From: Promerops cafer | Taxonomy: Eukaryota > Chordata > Aves > Passeriformes > Nectariniidae | Length of the DNA: 64,000 nucleotides | Direction: 5' to 3' | NCBI GenBank assembly: GCA_013398275.1 | Contig: VZSE01002701.1 | Span: forward strand, 188,907 to 252,906 | Shown: positions 12,101 through 24,014 of the stretch, in pieces | Numbering within the stretch: the first letter of the stretch is position 1 | Layout: each line of letters starts with the position of its first letter | Notes under the pieces: model-generated | The model's database searches: none | Told to the model about the DNA's origin: nothing | The model's input: only the letters and a program-made list of their open reading frames with translations | Made by a program: the position numbers and the translations under genes

Positions 12101-14697
12101 GGTGTTTTGAGCCCAAATGGATTATTAAAAGTTACATATCCTGTTTTCAAACGCAAAGGCAAAAATGAATGTTTGATTATTATGAAATGTTTAACACTGA
12201 GCTGGTTTGGGGGCATTTACTATAGGCAGGTGTTGGTTCTGGGGGCTGTGAGGGAAGAAGCATCACAGTAGTATTTGTTTTTAAACTAATCTTAGATCAT
12301 AAGTGGGAAGATTTTCTTGCCCATCTCTATTTGAGGGTGGATGTGTTACCTTGGTCCTCTGTAGTTAGGAGAAGGACTCATCAATAAAGACCTCAGAAAG
12401 CAGCTTCTAGTGATCTTGAGATCAAACACGTGTAAAACAAGATTTATCTCTTGATATCTTGTGATACATGGTGAAAACAAGCCTTTGAAAGTTATTTCTG
12501 GCTCCTCCTTTTCTCTTGCTTCCTTGTAATTTCTCCAGCCATGTCCAGGCTTAGATTTACCCAATTTTTCTTCACCCAAATACTTGCTTTTTTTCCAAGG
12601 ACTGGCAGAGCTAGGAGCTAATGCTGTTTGTATTTGATGTAATAGAGATACAGAGTTGAAAGACTTGACATTTCTGCCAGCTGGGTTTAAACCTTCTTGC
12701 TATCTATCTTTGCAGCTGTATGTAAATGCCAGACTAGCTGTGGAAGGAGACTTGCTCATTTTTATGGTCCATTGTTATGGGTTTATCAGCTCTAGCAAGA
12801 GAAGGAAAATTCACTAGAACCGAGTGCTTTTATGAATGCTATACAAAATCTTGGCATCACATCTCCACTGTTAATTAAACTCTCATGATTGTGACCAACT
12901 CCTTTGCCTTTGGGACAAAATTGAAGAATTTAGGCTTAAACATGAGCTAAAACCCTCTTACTACAAGAGAGTCCTAGGGCCATGGATAGTGAGTCCTATG
13001 TCTATTGAAAAATATTTTTAGTAGTGTAGCTGCTGCTCTTGTGCCATTCAGAATATCCCCATGTTATCATCTTAATGCTCTGATGGGAATTGCTGCCTGT
13101 GAACTCAAGTGGATCGTCCCATCTGACTGGTTCTATTGTATTGCACACACATCTGTGGCTGCAGAGAGGCCTTTGGGTTTGGGGGGAGAAGGTGATTTGC
13201 TTATGCTTCATTTGTGTTCTCGCAATAGCTGTGCTCTGCCAATTATGCTATAAATAAACTGGTTTGTAGGAAGGTACTCTACAGTATGTCCCTGGCTGTC
13301 TTCTGCAGTGGGAGCCATGTAGGTACAGTGTTGGACCATTTCAGGGATTGCTGCGTGTTTCACAAGCTGGTCAGGGAAAATAATCGACATACCTGCATCC
13401 TCGTAGAACTCTGAGTATGCAGCAGTAGAGTGGATTTCATGGATTTAAAGCCACAGGCTGTGTTTTGGAAACTCATTGTTGTCTTTTTGATCTTTGTCAA
13501 TGGGCACAGTCAAGGACCTGATGGATTTTTTTACCAGGAACCAGCTGTCATATATTGGCATGTCAAACTCTGTTCTATTTATCTTCTTTAAACCTTTACA
13601 TTCCACCAGCACCAAAAAACCCATAACTAAATGAAAGTTTGCAGTACAGATAAATTCTATTTGACCTCAAGAGTAAGGAGTTATAATTTCAAGATCAACC
13701 TTGACCAGTAAGGAGTCTGGAGGAAAAGATTTGTTAATAAAGGATGCAGAAAATGGCTAAAAGGATAAATGAAACCACAGAAGTGGGTAGGATGCTTTGG
13801 AAAACTCTATTATATTCCCAGTCATCTTTCCATGTTAGCCCATGGCCCGTGTTTCAACCACTACCAGAAATTATAAAGTGATTTTTAAAGACTTTCTTTG
13901 GTCTAATAGGAATCTTTAGTAGAATTTAGATTCCTCAGTGATTTCTGTAAGTGGATCTGAAGATCCTTAAGCAAGTAGATGCTTTGGAAAATTGTACCAT
14001 GTGGATCTTATTGACGCTCAGGCAACAAAATTCTGGTTCCTTCTTCATGGCTTCAACCTATGCACTGCTGAGAACTTTAAGGAGCAATCCCCTTTCCTGA
14101 GAAGTGGCAACACTTGACAACACATTTCAGTTTTGGGAAATTGAATGTGACATGGAATGTGAAGGGCCAAATAAAGGAATTGGTCGTTCTTTCTAAAAAT
14201 ACATGAGACTTGGCTTTGAGAGAGTGAAGGTAACCTACAATACAGATCATCCATTCCCTCCTATCAATGGAAGAGACCCCTCTGGAGGCTCTTTGTACCC
14301 TGTGGCGAGGTGGGAGGCAGTGTGGTGACAAATCACTTATCAGTTCCTACAGAAAATCAGGAGCAGTGAACCATCTCCTCTGGTGTCCTTCAGCTCTTTC
14401 CTAATCAGCTTCAGAGCTGTTGTCCAAATCTGGACCCTTAATAGAGGCTGGCTGTCCCTTATAATTTTTTTCCCTCTTAATCATTCCATGTCTTACGTGC
14501 TCTAGTAATGCACCTACCTTTCTTTTTTCCTGTTTCTGTTTTTATGTCTTGGGATTTTTTCCCTCCCCCGTCTCTCAGGATATTCTCCCCCAACCCCAAA
14601 TCCAATTACAAAAATGAAAAAAGTAATCCTGGAATCAATAAACCTTTTTGTTCAACTGACTGACTTTGTTCAGACACTTTCTTCTCTTCTCCAAGAG
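9151..14697. other. Non-coding stretch without a recognisable gene
   Basis: I see no exon, promoter or clear repeat over this 5.5 kb. Open frames are at most about 106 codons and overlap antisense frames. A perfect 16-bp palindrome lies at 10132-10147. AATAAA motifs near 10170 and 14632 are not in an LTR or gene context that I can defend. A pyrimidine-rich patch lies at about 14460-14600. Confidence 0.6.
10132..10147. repeat. Perfect 16-bp palindrome
   Basis: CCCCTGTGCACAGGGG is its own reverse complement with no loop, centred on the ApaLI-type core GTGCAC. It does not extend further. The function is unknown and a chance origin is possible. Confidence 0.8.
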
Positions 14698-14740
14698 AAT
14701 GCCTTAATTATTAAGGCATTTTCTTAATGCCTTAATTATT
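14698..14740. repeat. Hairpin with a direct duplication of one arm
   Basis: AATGCCTTAA (14698-14707) and TTAAGGCATT (14711-14720) form a perfect 10-bp stem with loop TTA. The 15-mer aatgccttaattatt (14698-14712) then recurs exactly at 14726-14740, a 28-bp offset. Together they look like a local replication slip that copied half of a hairpin. Confidence 0.85.
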
Positions 14741-14887
14741 TTTTGTGTTACCCACCTCAAACATATTTTTCTGTTATGGAAAGCCTAGTAATTTTTCACT
14801 TCAGAAGCCACTTTTAGGCCATAAACAAATGGAAGGTTTCATATTATATTAGCAATGAAAAGGTATCAAAAATTCCACTAGAAGCAA

Positions 14888-14917
14888 ATGTGTGTGTGTG
14901 CATGTGCACATATGTGT
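14888..14917. repeat. TG microsatellite / alternating purine-pyrimidine tract
   Basis: A (TG)6 run continues into catgtgcacatatgtgt, giving 30 nt of unbroken purine-pyrimidine alternation. This is a short decayed dinucleotide repeat. Confidence 0.85.
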
Positions 14918-15011
14918 CTATTAATAGAAGATGAAGGGAGGATAAGTTAACTTGCAGAAGATGATGATTGCCAGGCTCTCAAGTAGCTGGTATCTAGTTC
15001 TTTAGTCATGA

Positions 15012-15025
15012 TTTTTTTTTTTTTT
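15012..15025. repeat. T14 homopolymer
   Basis: Fourteen consecutive T residues followed by AATCTG. It might be the complement of a retroposon A-tail, but no element body is recognisable next to it. Confidence 0.8.
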
Positions 15026-17960
15026 AATCTGTTTCCTAGGGAAGAAGCTCAGGCAATTATATGGCTAGACAATTCTTTCAATAATTTTAAAATCTCCTAG
15101 AAAAATGGATATTTAAGGCCATTGTGTTCTTATGGAATTCCTGAAAACTGGTGGATGGAAGAGGTGAGCTATGCAGATTCATGTCCTTGCTCAGGGCATA
15201 AATTAACTTAAATTTAGCCCTTAAATATTGATAGACAATAGCCAGCTCTGTTGCTGTCTTCCTTACACCAAGTAGTGTTATCTGCATGAGTTTTGCTCCA
15301 GATTAGCCACAGCATACAATAGCTTCTGCCAGACTGCTTTGTCCAAGAGAAAAAGAGGTATAGGGATGTTCAGGAATATCCTGGAACACCCATCTTCTAG
15401 GTGCAGGAGACCCACATTCACTGGTTTCATTGCTCATGGAACAACTTGTTTGGGTTGTGTTTTGTTTTCCATGCACCTTTAACAAACACCAAATTATTAT
15501 AGCAGTATTTAATAGTGCTGGAAGTAATGGGACCTACCCACAGCAGACTTGGCTTGTGGTTTTAAACTTTCTTACCTGTTCAAATGTGGATTCTAGTATT
15601 ATAGCATAAAATGTACTGAGTGCACTTAAACCCAGCTCTGGAGTAAAGCCTTTTATTTTTCCAAATAATTGAATATCCTAGAATAAAGTTGAAAATATTT
15701 GATATGGAGGAAGAACATGGCACTTTTAGGTGAGTTGCAGGTCCTTGCATGGAAGAGCAAAACAACATTTGGTGACATTGTTAGGTGGATGTAAAATACA
15801 AAGTGAATTACTGGGTTGTTTGTTGTTACAAAAATCATCATGTAAAAGATGCACTTTCCTTGGACTCTAAGAGAAATCAGTAACTCCAGTTACTCTAAGA
15901 ATTCAATAAGGTGTTATCAAGATGCACCAGCTTGTTTTCATTGGCACAACAATAAGCCTGATGCCCACTTCTGAGAAATTTTGCCTTGCACTGGGGAGAA
16001 ATTGCTCTATGCAGAAGTTAAGTTTTGTGGGTGTGGGATTTAGCCAGTGTAACCCAACTGAACATCTTGGGGAGGAGGTAGGATATCTTAGTGAGAATTT
16101 TTAGTTCATGCCTCTGGGTGTACTGCATATTTTGTTCAGCTGTAAGTATGATGCCTTCTACAAAATGTTTGGCTTCTTTCTTGAGCTGTGCTTTGGGATA
16201 TTTCCATATTCTAAGTAGCTTAGCTTCCTGCTTCTCTTATTCAGTGGAGTATTTGGATTCCTTGATATGTTTTTTCACTGCTGTTAAAAGCAAGTTGTGC
16301 CACCACCTTGAAATCTTACTCCTTCTGTTTTATGAAGTGCTAGGTCTATTCCTAGAAGCATTAATAATGTATGCACTTTGCAATTTCACTATTCAATTAC
16401 TGAAGACGCCTGGTATGTGAGAACCTATTTAAGTTGATAAGGCAAAGCTAGATGAATAGGATTATCTCTTTCCTAAGCGTACTGAGTACAATGGTATATA
16501 AACCTTATACCTGCAATGCTCTTTATGAAAATGTCTCAGAACATGCATTAGTTCCCACTTGAATCTACTAGAATCGGCATTAAAGAGAATAGAATTCTTA
16601 CGTTTAGAAGGGTATTAAAGGTTAGATGAGTGTCATGTTGGATATCTGGGTTGTCAACACCCTTTTGACAGAGCTGAGCATATGATATGAAAAACATCAT
16701 AGAAAAAAGGCAAAATATTGGAAAGTTTCTCATTCTATGTTGGATTTTTTCTGGAAAACCAGAATCCAAATCCTTCTTCCAGTTTGGAAGTGATGTCAGA
16801 CCTTATACTGACCACTGGGGCTGCAGAGAACCCCAAGTTGAAGAACAGCACTTCTCATACACTTCACTTAAAAGAAATGTGCTAATGAATCATTAGCAAA
16901 ACTTCTTTAGCCACAGGGCTTTCATCAGAGACTCCACAGCTATGTCCTTATCTGCTTTTGCTGAGGCACAGCAGGAGAGTGCTGACAGGATCAGAGCTTG
17001 GGGAGTAGTGCTGCAGGGCCTGAGCTTGTGTTTATGCTGCTTCAGGCTTCCTTTCTTGTTTGTGGGGTTTTTTTTTTTCCTTTTAATAACAGCAGAATTT
17101 TCTGGTTTGAGGTGAGCATGCTGCAGAACTGAAGTTTGGGTTGTTGTGGGGACTCTTCCAGAGGTTTTGCACAGCTTAACTGGAAAGGTAGCTTGTCAAT
17201 GAAGGAAACAAAGTACGGGAACTGAGTAAGAGTTGGGTCAGCTGATGCATAAAATACTTTCCCAGGCTTTTTACATTCATGGCTTGGAAGAATCACTCAA
17301 GCCAGCTTTTCTCTGGAAGGCACTTCACACTGTTCCAAAAAAAGGGCCATGCCCTCCCAGGGCATTTGACCCTACATGCTGGCAAACATGTACTTTCCAG
17401 CATGGCTTCCTCTGAGAGTGGCATGCCTCCCTCATGTGGTCATACCATACAGGCTGGACTTCATGATTTGAGTCTGGCTGTACCCTCCACTCCACCTGAT
17501 CAAACTGGACTTCCCCTGGATCCTTCTCAATCACATCATGCCTCATTTAAGTTTCAGCAAGATACACAAGAACACATCTTACCAGTTTAGAATAATCCTT
17601 TTAATCTCAGTGGGTTTACTCATACACTCCAAGCTGGAAGGCACTTTGCTAAATGAAGACCTATGTAATGAACTCAGCATGAGGAAAATGTAACTTCTGT
17701 TCGTTATAATTCCTTAGAAGACTCAGTCTGACTCTGAGAAAAGGTTTAATCAGGCAAAATTTCCAGGCGCATGAGGAAAAAATTTTAATTGCCAAACATG
17801 CCTGTCAGTAGGGGTCATTGCTTAGGAAAAGTAGCTGATGTTAGCAGTCCTTGAAAAGACAAAGTTTTAAGTATTCCAGTCCAAATTAAAATGGGATTGG
17901 TGCTTGCAGTTGCTGGACAAGAAAGAATAGAGAAACAATAAGGTACTTTAAGGCAGGATA

Positions 17961-17978
17961 CCTATTGATGTCAATAGG
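17961..17978. repeat. Short palindrome CCTATTGA-TG-TCAATAGG
   Basis: Two exact 8-bp arms surround TG. The core resembles the cccattgacttcaatggg motif that recurs in old amniote repeats, but the match is too short to assign. Confidence 0.55.
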
Positions 17979-19616
17979 AAAACTCTTGTCTGCTTCACAG
18001 CAGTCTGGTCTTGCCTTCTTTTCCTTACCGAGCAAAGGAAGCAAGGGTGATGTTCTGAACGCTGCTATTTGGGAAGTGCAATGTGCAAAGTCTTTTTAAA
18101 GTCAGTACCTATGTTTTGTTGTGAAAAGCACAGCAAGGGCTGATGATCTTTGAATTGTGCACAGCACAGGTTTAACTTCCTAAGCTCTTACCTATCTCGA
18201 GCCAGAGCGTGTTGTTCGGGGCAATGTCACCAAACTGGAATCACAACAATGTAATTCTGCTCAGGTCTTCTGGGTTTTACCTATGATTGTTAGAACCATG
18301 TTGTTAGGGAATGAAAGAAGACAAGGGATAAAGGAGACATGCTCAGAATTCAGTGGGGATTATGGCAAAACCTGTGGAATGAAGTAACTAACAGATCCTG
18401 CCCCTTCTGTATACCTCTCATTACAAAAGCGGCCATCACCTCCCACAGCCAGAAAATGAGTGAACTGCCTGCTTTCCTGAGGGAAGCTGCTCCCTTCAGG
18501 AGCTGAAATAAGCTCTAGCTTTACTTCAGAAAGTAATAAGAGAAAATGCCCATTTGGATGAAGGAAAAAAACCTCCTGATATATTTCCTGGGAGGATAGG
18601 AGAACCTTAAAAACCATATGGTGACAGGAACGAACTATGCCTCGAGTCACAGGAGAATTATAACTGACCCTACCACTTCTCTGTTGCTTCCACAAATTGT
18701 CCCTGCCTTCTGGCTATGCTGGGAGGGGTGCTGGGACCACGAGATAGCTCAGCCAGTGGAGACAAGGACCAAGGGTTATTGTGCCTGTCAACCCACCATG
18801 AACAGTTCTGCCACTTTAAGACTTGCATGTGAGGCTCTGAAGAAGGGGAGCTTGCCATGTCCTCGTTGCTGGCTGGCTGCATGCCCAACAAGGTGCCAAA
18901 GGTTCCTGTTTCAGCCATGTTCCCCATTGGTTTTGCAAAGGGAAGGGACAGAGAGTCTGCTGCATGTTGGGTGGTTTGGAGCTTGTCTGTCAGTATCTAA
19001 CTTGGACTGCAGCTCCTGGAGAAACCTTATCCTCTGTGTGTGTGGTTAATGTGGGAAATCTGGCTCTCAGCTCCATGGTATGATGATCCAAGGAAGATGC
19101 TTTACAGGATGCTTGCCTGTAAACTGATGCTCACAAAAGTACCGCATGGAGCCCTTTTTTCACTACTTATGACTGAATTATTATATCCCAAAGTACTGTT
19201 AGTCATCGTATCTTAAAATCTTAGCCTGATCCAATAAACAATTCTTTATCTAGGGCAAAAGCATTCAGTGTTAACTGGAAGAATAATTTAGTAAATAAAG
19301 GTCAGAGCTTTTTAAATGCCTTATATAGGGCAAAAGAAAACTTAATCTCAGGGTTATAAACAGTGTTTTTGTTAAGCAGACAGGAAACACTTCCAGCCGG
19401 AGTCTCTGAAATGTAAATGAGCCTATTTTATCCCTTGATTTTCACAAATCTCTCACCATGTTGCCACTACAGAAGAGGAGATAAAGAATTCTAGTATTGC
19501 TTCCAAAGAGATCATGTGTTTACTGAAACCAGGCTGGAGCTAGGTATGGGCATACTGTTTTGTGGAATTTGTAGCATTATTTTTAATATTGATTCAATAC
19601 AAAGCAGAAACGGATA

Positions 19617-19830
19617 AACTGGTTTGGGTTAGAAGAGACTCAGAGACCATTTAGTTCCAGCTCCCCGGCCATGGGCAGGGACACCTTCCACTAGACCAGG
19701 CTGATGAAAACCTCACCCATCCTGGCCTTGAACACTTCCAGGGATCAGGCAGCCACAGCTTCTGTGGACAATCCATTCTAGGGTGATTTGCCACCCTTAG
19801 AGTAAATAACTTATTGAAATGGTAGCTTGC
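19617..19830 (-). mobile_element. CR1 LINE, 3' end fragment
   Basis: From the left it reads ctggtttgggttagaagagactcagagaccatttagttcc, then a block containing ccatgggcagggacaccttccactagaccagg, then the block ending cttgaacacttccaggg. These are successive segments of the complement of the CR1 3' region, so the element lies on the minus strand. The terminal tcatagaatca repeat is missing or degraded at the left edge. The right part decays into agggtgatttgccacccttagagtaaat. It is 5'-truncated and non-coding. Confidence 0.88.
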
Positions 19831-21355
19831 AGAAAAATCTGGTTTTGTACTGACAGATAGAATCCTGAGTCTGAGCTCTCCTTGTGTATGGACAGGTCAC
19901 AATGGTGTGCACACAACTGATAAATGTACGCCTAACAAAGGCCACCAGTGCTGTTGTCGTACATGGAGATTCCAACAGAGCAGAACAGAGCTCGCCACTT
20001 ATGATCTTGTGAATGAGGGGAGCAAACTAAGGAAAGAGGTGAGTGGTCTGACTGATGTCGTGAAGTTTTGCAGATCCTCTGTCAGGATATACTTGGATCT
20101 CATGTTGGCTCTCATGACATCCTTTGGTTTAGAGCTTACTACTGTGCAGATCCCTTAGTTATGATCCTTTGCGGATAGATCAGTGAAAAGGGATAATCCA
20201 TGAGATGGAGCGTGCTACGTAGAGCTCAGGAGAACAAAACTAGAAGGGTTGAACAATTCTGCTGGTTTTACAGGTCAAGTGAAGAGTCTACTCTAGGTCT
20301 GGAGCTACTTGTATTTCAAAGATGAAAGAAGGTGCAAGAACACACTGAGGGGCTTGGAGAAGTGATGTCTCAAGGAATGGTAGAAAGCTGGGAAATTTTT
20401 AAGAGAAGGAAACACAGGCGCTTCTGCCTTTTTTTTTTCCCTACTAGAGGTTGGAATCTCCTGTGGTTTACAGTAGTCATGGGACTGTTATCTCACAGAC
20501 CTTCTAGATATCTCCACATCTGGAAGATAAATAAACTTCCACCAATTTCACCTGCAGAATTTAAGACTGGGAGTTTGAATGGCAACTGAGTTGCAACTGC
20601 ACTGAGGAGGACTGTAGCTGCTCTGTGATAATCAAATTTGGTTTGCTTGACACATAATGAGATTATTGATTAGACACACACAGCTTGCCATTTCAAATCA
20701 CATCTCCTCTTCATTTCCAAGGGATGATTGACATAGCCTAGCATGCTCAGCATCATTAAAAGGAAAGTGTTATTTACGGTGTTGCGTCAGAATTTATCAC
20801 TAATTCCCAGATCTGACAGAAAAGAATCACTTTGTGTGCTAGGCATTTTTATCTTGCCATTAAAAAGTGTATCGAAAGCTTTAGATAAGAACTGAAGCGG
20901 AAATTCCTTCCTAGTCTATATCCAGACAATCTGGCCTGCAAAACTGAAGCAGGGAGTGGTGGGATGCATCAAATGCAGTTCCTGATCCTTCAGTGACTTC
21001 TGACATGCTCTGGCTGCTCCAGATGCGGATCTCAACTCAAAGGGTTCTTATACTGAATGTCTTCTTTGTAAAGTTCTCTTAAGCCTCACTTTCCCCAAAT
21101 ACCATTAGTTATCGGCAGCACCAGCTGTGGGTAGACTTCAGTGGCCAGATAACAAGTGCTGTGTGAGCCTTTGCTTAGAAATTCATAAGGCATCACTTCC
21201 ATTCAAAGGAGGTGATATTTACCCAGAGCAGGTTTAATATGCGTTTATTACCTTCTCCTTTTCTTGAGGAGAAAGGTGCGTGGCACCCAAAACTGTGCAG
21301 GAGAGGCTGTGAAGAGGCACTGTGCTCTTGCTACTGATCCAAAGCTGTTAGATGC

Positions 21356-21372
21356 TTTTTTTTTTTTTTTTT
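21356..21372. repeat. T17 homopolymer
   Basis: Seventeen consecutive T residues, followed by ATCCTGAATG. No retroposon body is recognisable on either side. Confidence 0.85.
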
Positions 21373-23980
21373 ATCCTGAATGTCAAGCATTTCTCCTTCA
21401 AAATCTCCCTCTGATAATTTGAAAGAGCTGAACTGGAATCCTGCCTGACAGGACAATTTTGCTTTAAAGTAGCTGTACATAAATTCATACTGTTCACCCA
21501 GTTCTCTTGCAGATACTCATGCCATATTCTGCCACTGGAGCTAAAGAGGTCTTCTGGGTGAAAGTATATTTGATTTTTATTTTGTTAACAGTCTCCTAGA
21601 CTTTGTGACAGTACCTCTGTGTAGGTGAGACACCAGTGGTTCCACACTTGGGCCCATCTGGAACACCTCTAGAGAGTTCCATTCCAGCCTTCATGCTTCT
21701 AGAAGTCTTGTGAGGGTGGAGGGTGTTTGAAGAAAACGCACGCGGTTAAATGAGCTGTAAAAATATGCATTATACAGAGAGACTCCAGGAGCTCTCTCTC
21801 ATTTGTCTCATCAAAGCAAAGATAAATGAGCAACTTCCTTGTAGGCTATAATTACCTCTAAGGGGAACAAAAACATTGATAATTGACAGCTTTGAGCTTG
21901 ACCCTAGGAAATAATAAAATCCAGTAGCTGGAAATTGAAATTTAGAGTGTAGAGAGTGAAATTTAGAAACTCAGAGACATGAGTTTAACCCTGTAGTTAA
22001 CTAGCTATTGGAGTAGCAAAGTTGAAATAATGTGATCATTGATTTTCAATCTAAATTGTGGGGTTTAGGTTTTCTTTAAAACATGCACCCTTCTTCTAAT
22101 ATAATTTTAAGTCATTGGCCTGTATTGCCTCATAGAAAGGGCCAAGAGGTTTTATGAGCTTAGCTCTTGTTTTGGCATAAAGATGTTATACAGATAGTAA
22201 TCCTGCTTGAAAGGCATTCCCCATCTTTAAGCTTCTAAAATATGGGAGGACTATCGTTTTAAAAATCTGGTCCCAGCTGTGGGATTTGAGAGTCTGAAGT
22301 ATTGAGGCCATGAAGCTGAAGAACAAATCCATCCATCAGCATGGTAGAGGGTCTAGAGCCAACCAGACCCTACGTTTTGAATTCCTGTCATTTCCTCCCC
22401 TGTGTTTTTTCTTGCCTGAAATTTACACAGTTTTATTTGCATTATACCTGAGATTTAGGCTGTCTAAAAATCCTATCTGCCCAAGCAAAATGCAGTGTGA
22501 AAGCTGAACCTGGTCACAGAGCACGTCTGCAAATTCCCTGAGCAATGGATATGTTTCTTTGTGTATTCCATGAGTTCAGTTGCAATTGCTTCCTACAGGA
22601 TATTTTACTTCTGCATCTCTTCCAATATACAGCGGATGAAAAAGACTGACAGGCATTCTTGGCCTTGTTTAAGTTTTCTCTGTCCTCCGTGTCCTTCCCC
22701 ATGCATTTGGGATTTTTAAATAACTCTTTGGACATAAGGGCTTTCCTCTGCCTTTCTTCTGGTTTTATCAATATCCTTATGCTCATGCAAGGCTTGGCTC
22801 ATTTGGTACTTTGCGTTTGTTCCCAAACTGTATCTGATGTTGTGCTCACCTTTAAAAAAAAACAGTTTTCTTTATTTAAAAGCTTTCTGCTTTCTGTCTA
22901 GCATAAACCCAAAATGAGAGCATGAATATGCAATTGAATCAAGGCATTCTCTTTTCTAACCAACATGAATGATTTCTTTAGATTGTCCTGTTCTTCAGAT
23001 TCTGTCATAAGATCCAAGTCAAAAAAGAAATCAGAACTGGTGCAGCTGAATCAGAACTAATTTACAAATCCAAAATCAACATGTGATAATTACAATATTT
23101 ATGTTAACTGTCAAATTTCTAGGTATTGTTTACCTGACTATGCCTTGTTTTGCCATGTAGCTGGAGCCTTTTTTTCATGCTTCACAGCGGCAGCAAAATG
23201 GAGTCTGCTGGAAAATCAGTGTTTGGATGTTAAATTAGGGTTGTCTTTTTCCCACCACGTGTCACTCGCAGTCTGCAATCCCATTTTGTCTGCCATTGGC
23301 CAGTCACAGAGTGTTAGATGTTCTTTCTCTGTGGTTCCCCAGGAGGTCCTCACCTCTTACACTGTTCTGAATAACTTGGTGGTCTTATCATTGGAGGTGA
23401 GAGGAGCAGTTTCTACATGAGAGACAACTTGGCCCAGTTTCCTTATAGTGAGATCAGCATTATACCCTAAAAGCTAGAATCCATTCAGGGTTGAACTGGC
23501 CATTAGGGCCCAGGCTGGGATCAGGAATAGCAAACCATCCTCTAGGAAAGCTTGGCCTCAGGCTGAACCTTATATGTCTCCCAGCCAAACAGGACACTTC
23601 CGCTCTTCAGTGATTTGTGGGAGGTATTCACAAAATGTTTTGTGATGAAACACCATCCGTTGGCTTCCCAGCCCAGGCTCAGCTCATCCCTTTCTGTTTA
23701 TCCTCAGGAACAAGGTTGCCTCATGTTTTACAAAGTGAAAGATGCATTTTGAATGACTTCTGAATGATTTATCTTAACCCTAAATGCCACTGCAGCCAGG
23801 CTGCTCTAGCAGTATGGCTTTCTTAATTGCTCCCAGCAGGGAATCACAAAATGTGAGGACAGAGCATGCTTCTCATTTCCTACATATTTACAGAAAGCTC
23901 TTCATTCCAGCTTTCCTCATAAGCTTTTTGTTACTTCAAATAACATACAAGCCAGGGGTGAGTAACATTAGTTAGACTCT

Positions 23981-24014
23981 CAAACCTATTTTTTGAGGCT
24001 ACCAAATAGGTTTG
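23981..24014. repeat. Hairpin, 11-bp perfect stem and 12-nt loop
   Basis: CAAACCTATTT (23981-23991) pairs exactly with AAATAGGTTTG (24004-24014). The short arms do not look like a primary microRNA, which usually needs a stem of about 30 bp. Confidence 0.85.

Larger units (their letters stand above)
14741..19616. other. Non-coding stretch without a recognisable gene
   Basis: It contains a TG-rich tract (14888-14917), T-runs at 15012-15025 and 17068-17078, and a short near-palindrome at 17961-17978. Open frames reach 143 codons (18618-19049 plus) without any recognisable domain. That part (18600-19050) is somewhat GC-richer than its surroundings but shows no CpG retention or repeat similarity that I can name. 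Confidence 0.6.

Noticed and set aside
14340..14660. Possible LTR ending near an AATAAA at about 14632
   Set aside because: No TG/CA ends, no inverted termini and no target-site duplication could be found.
6716..24014. Short hairpins (such as 6716, 10132, 17961, 23981) as microRNA precursors
   Set aside because: Stems are only 8-11 bp, far shorter than the roughly 30 bp of a primary microRNA hairpin.
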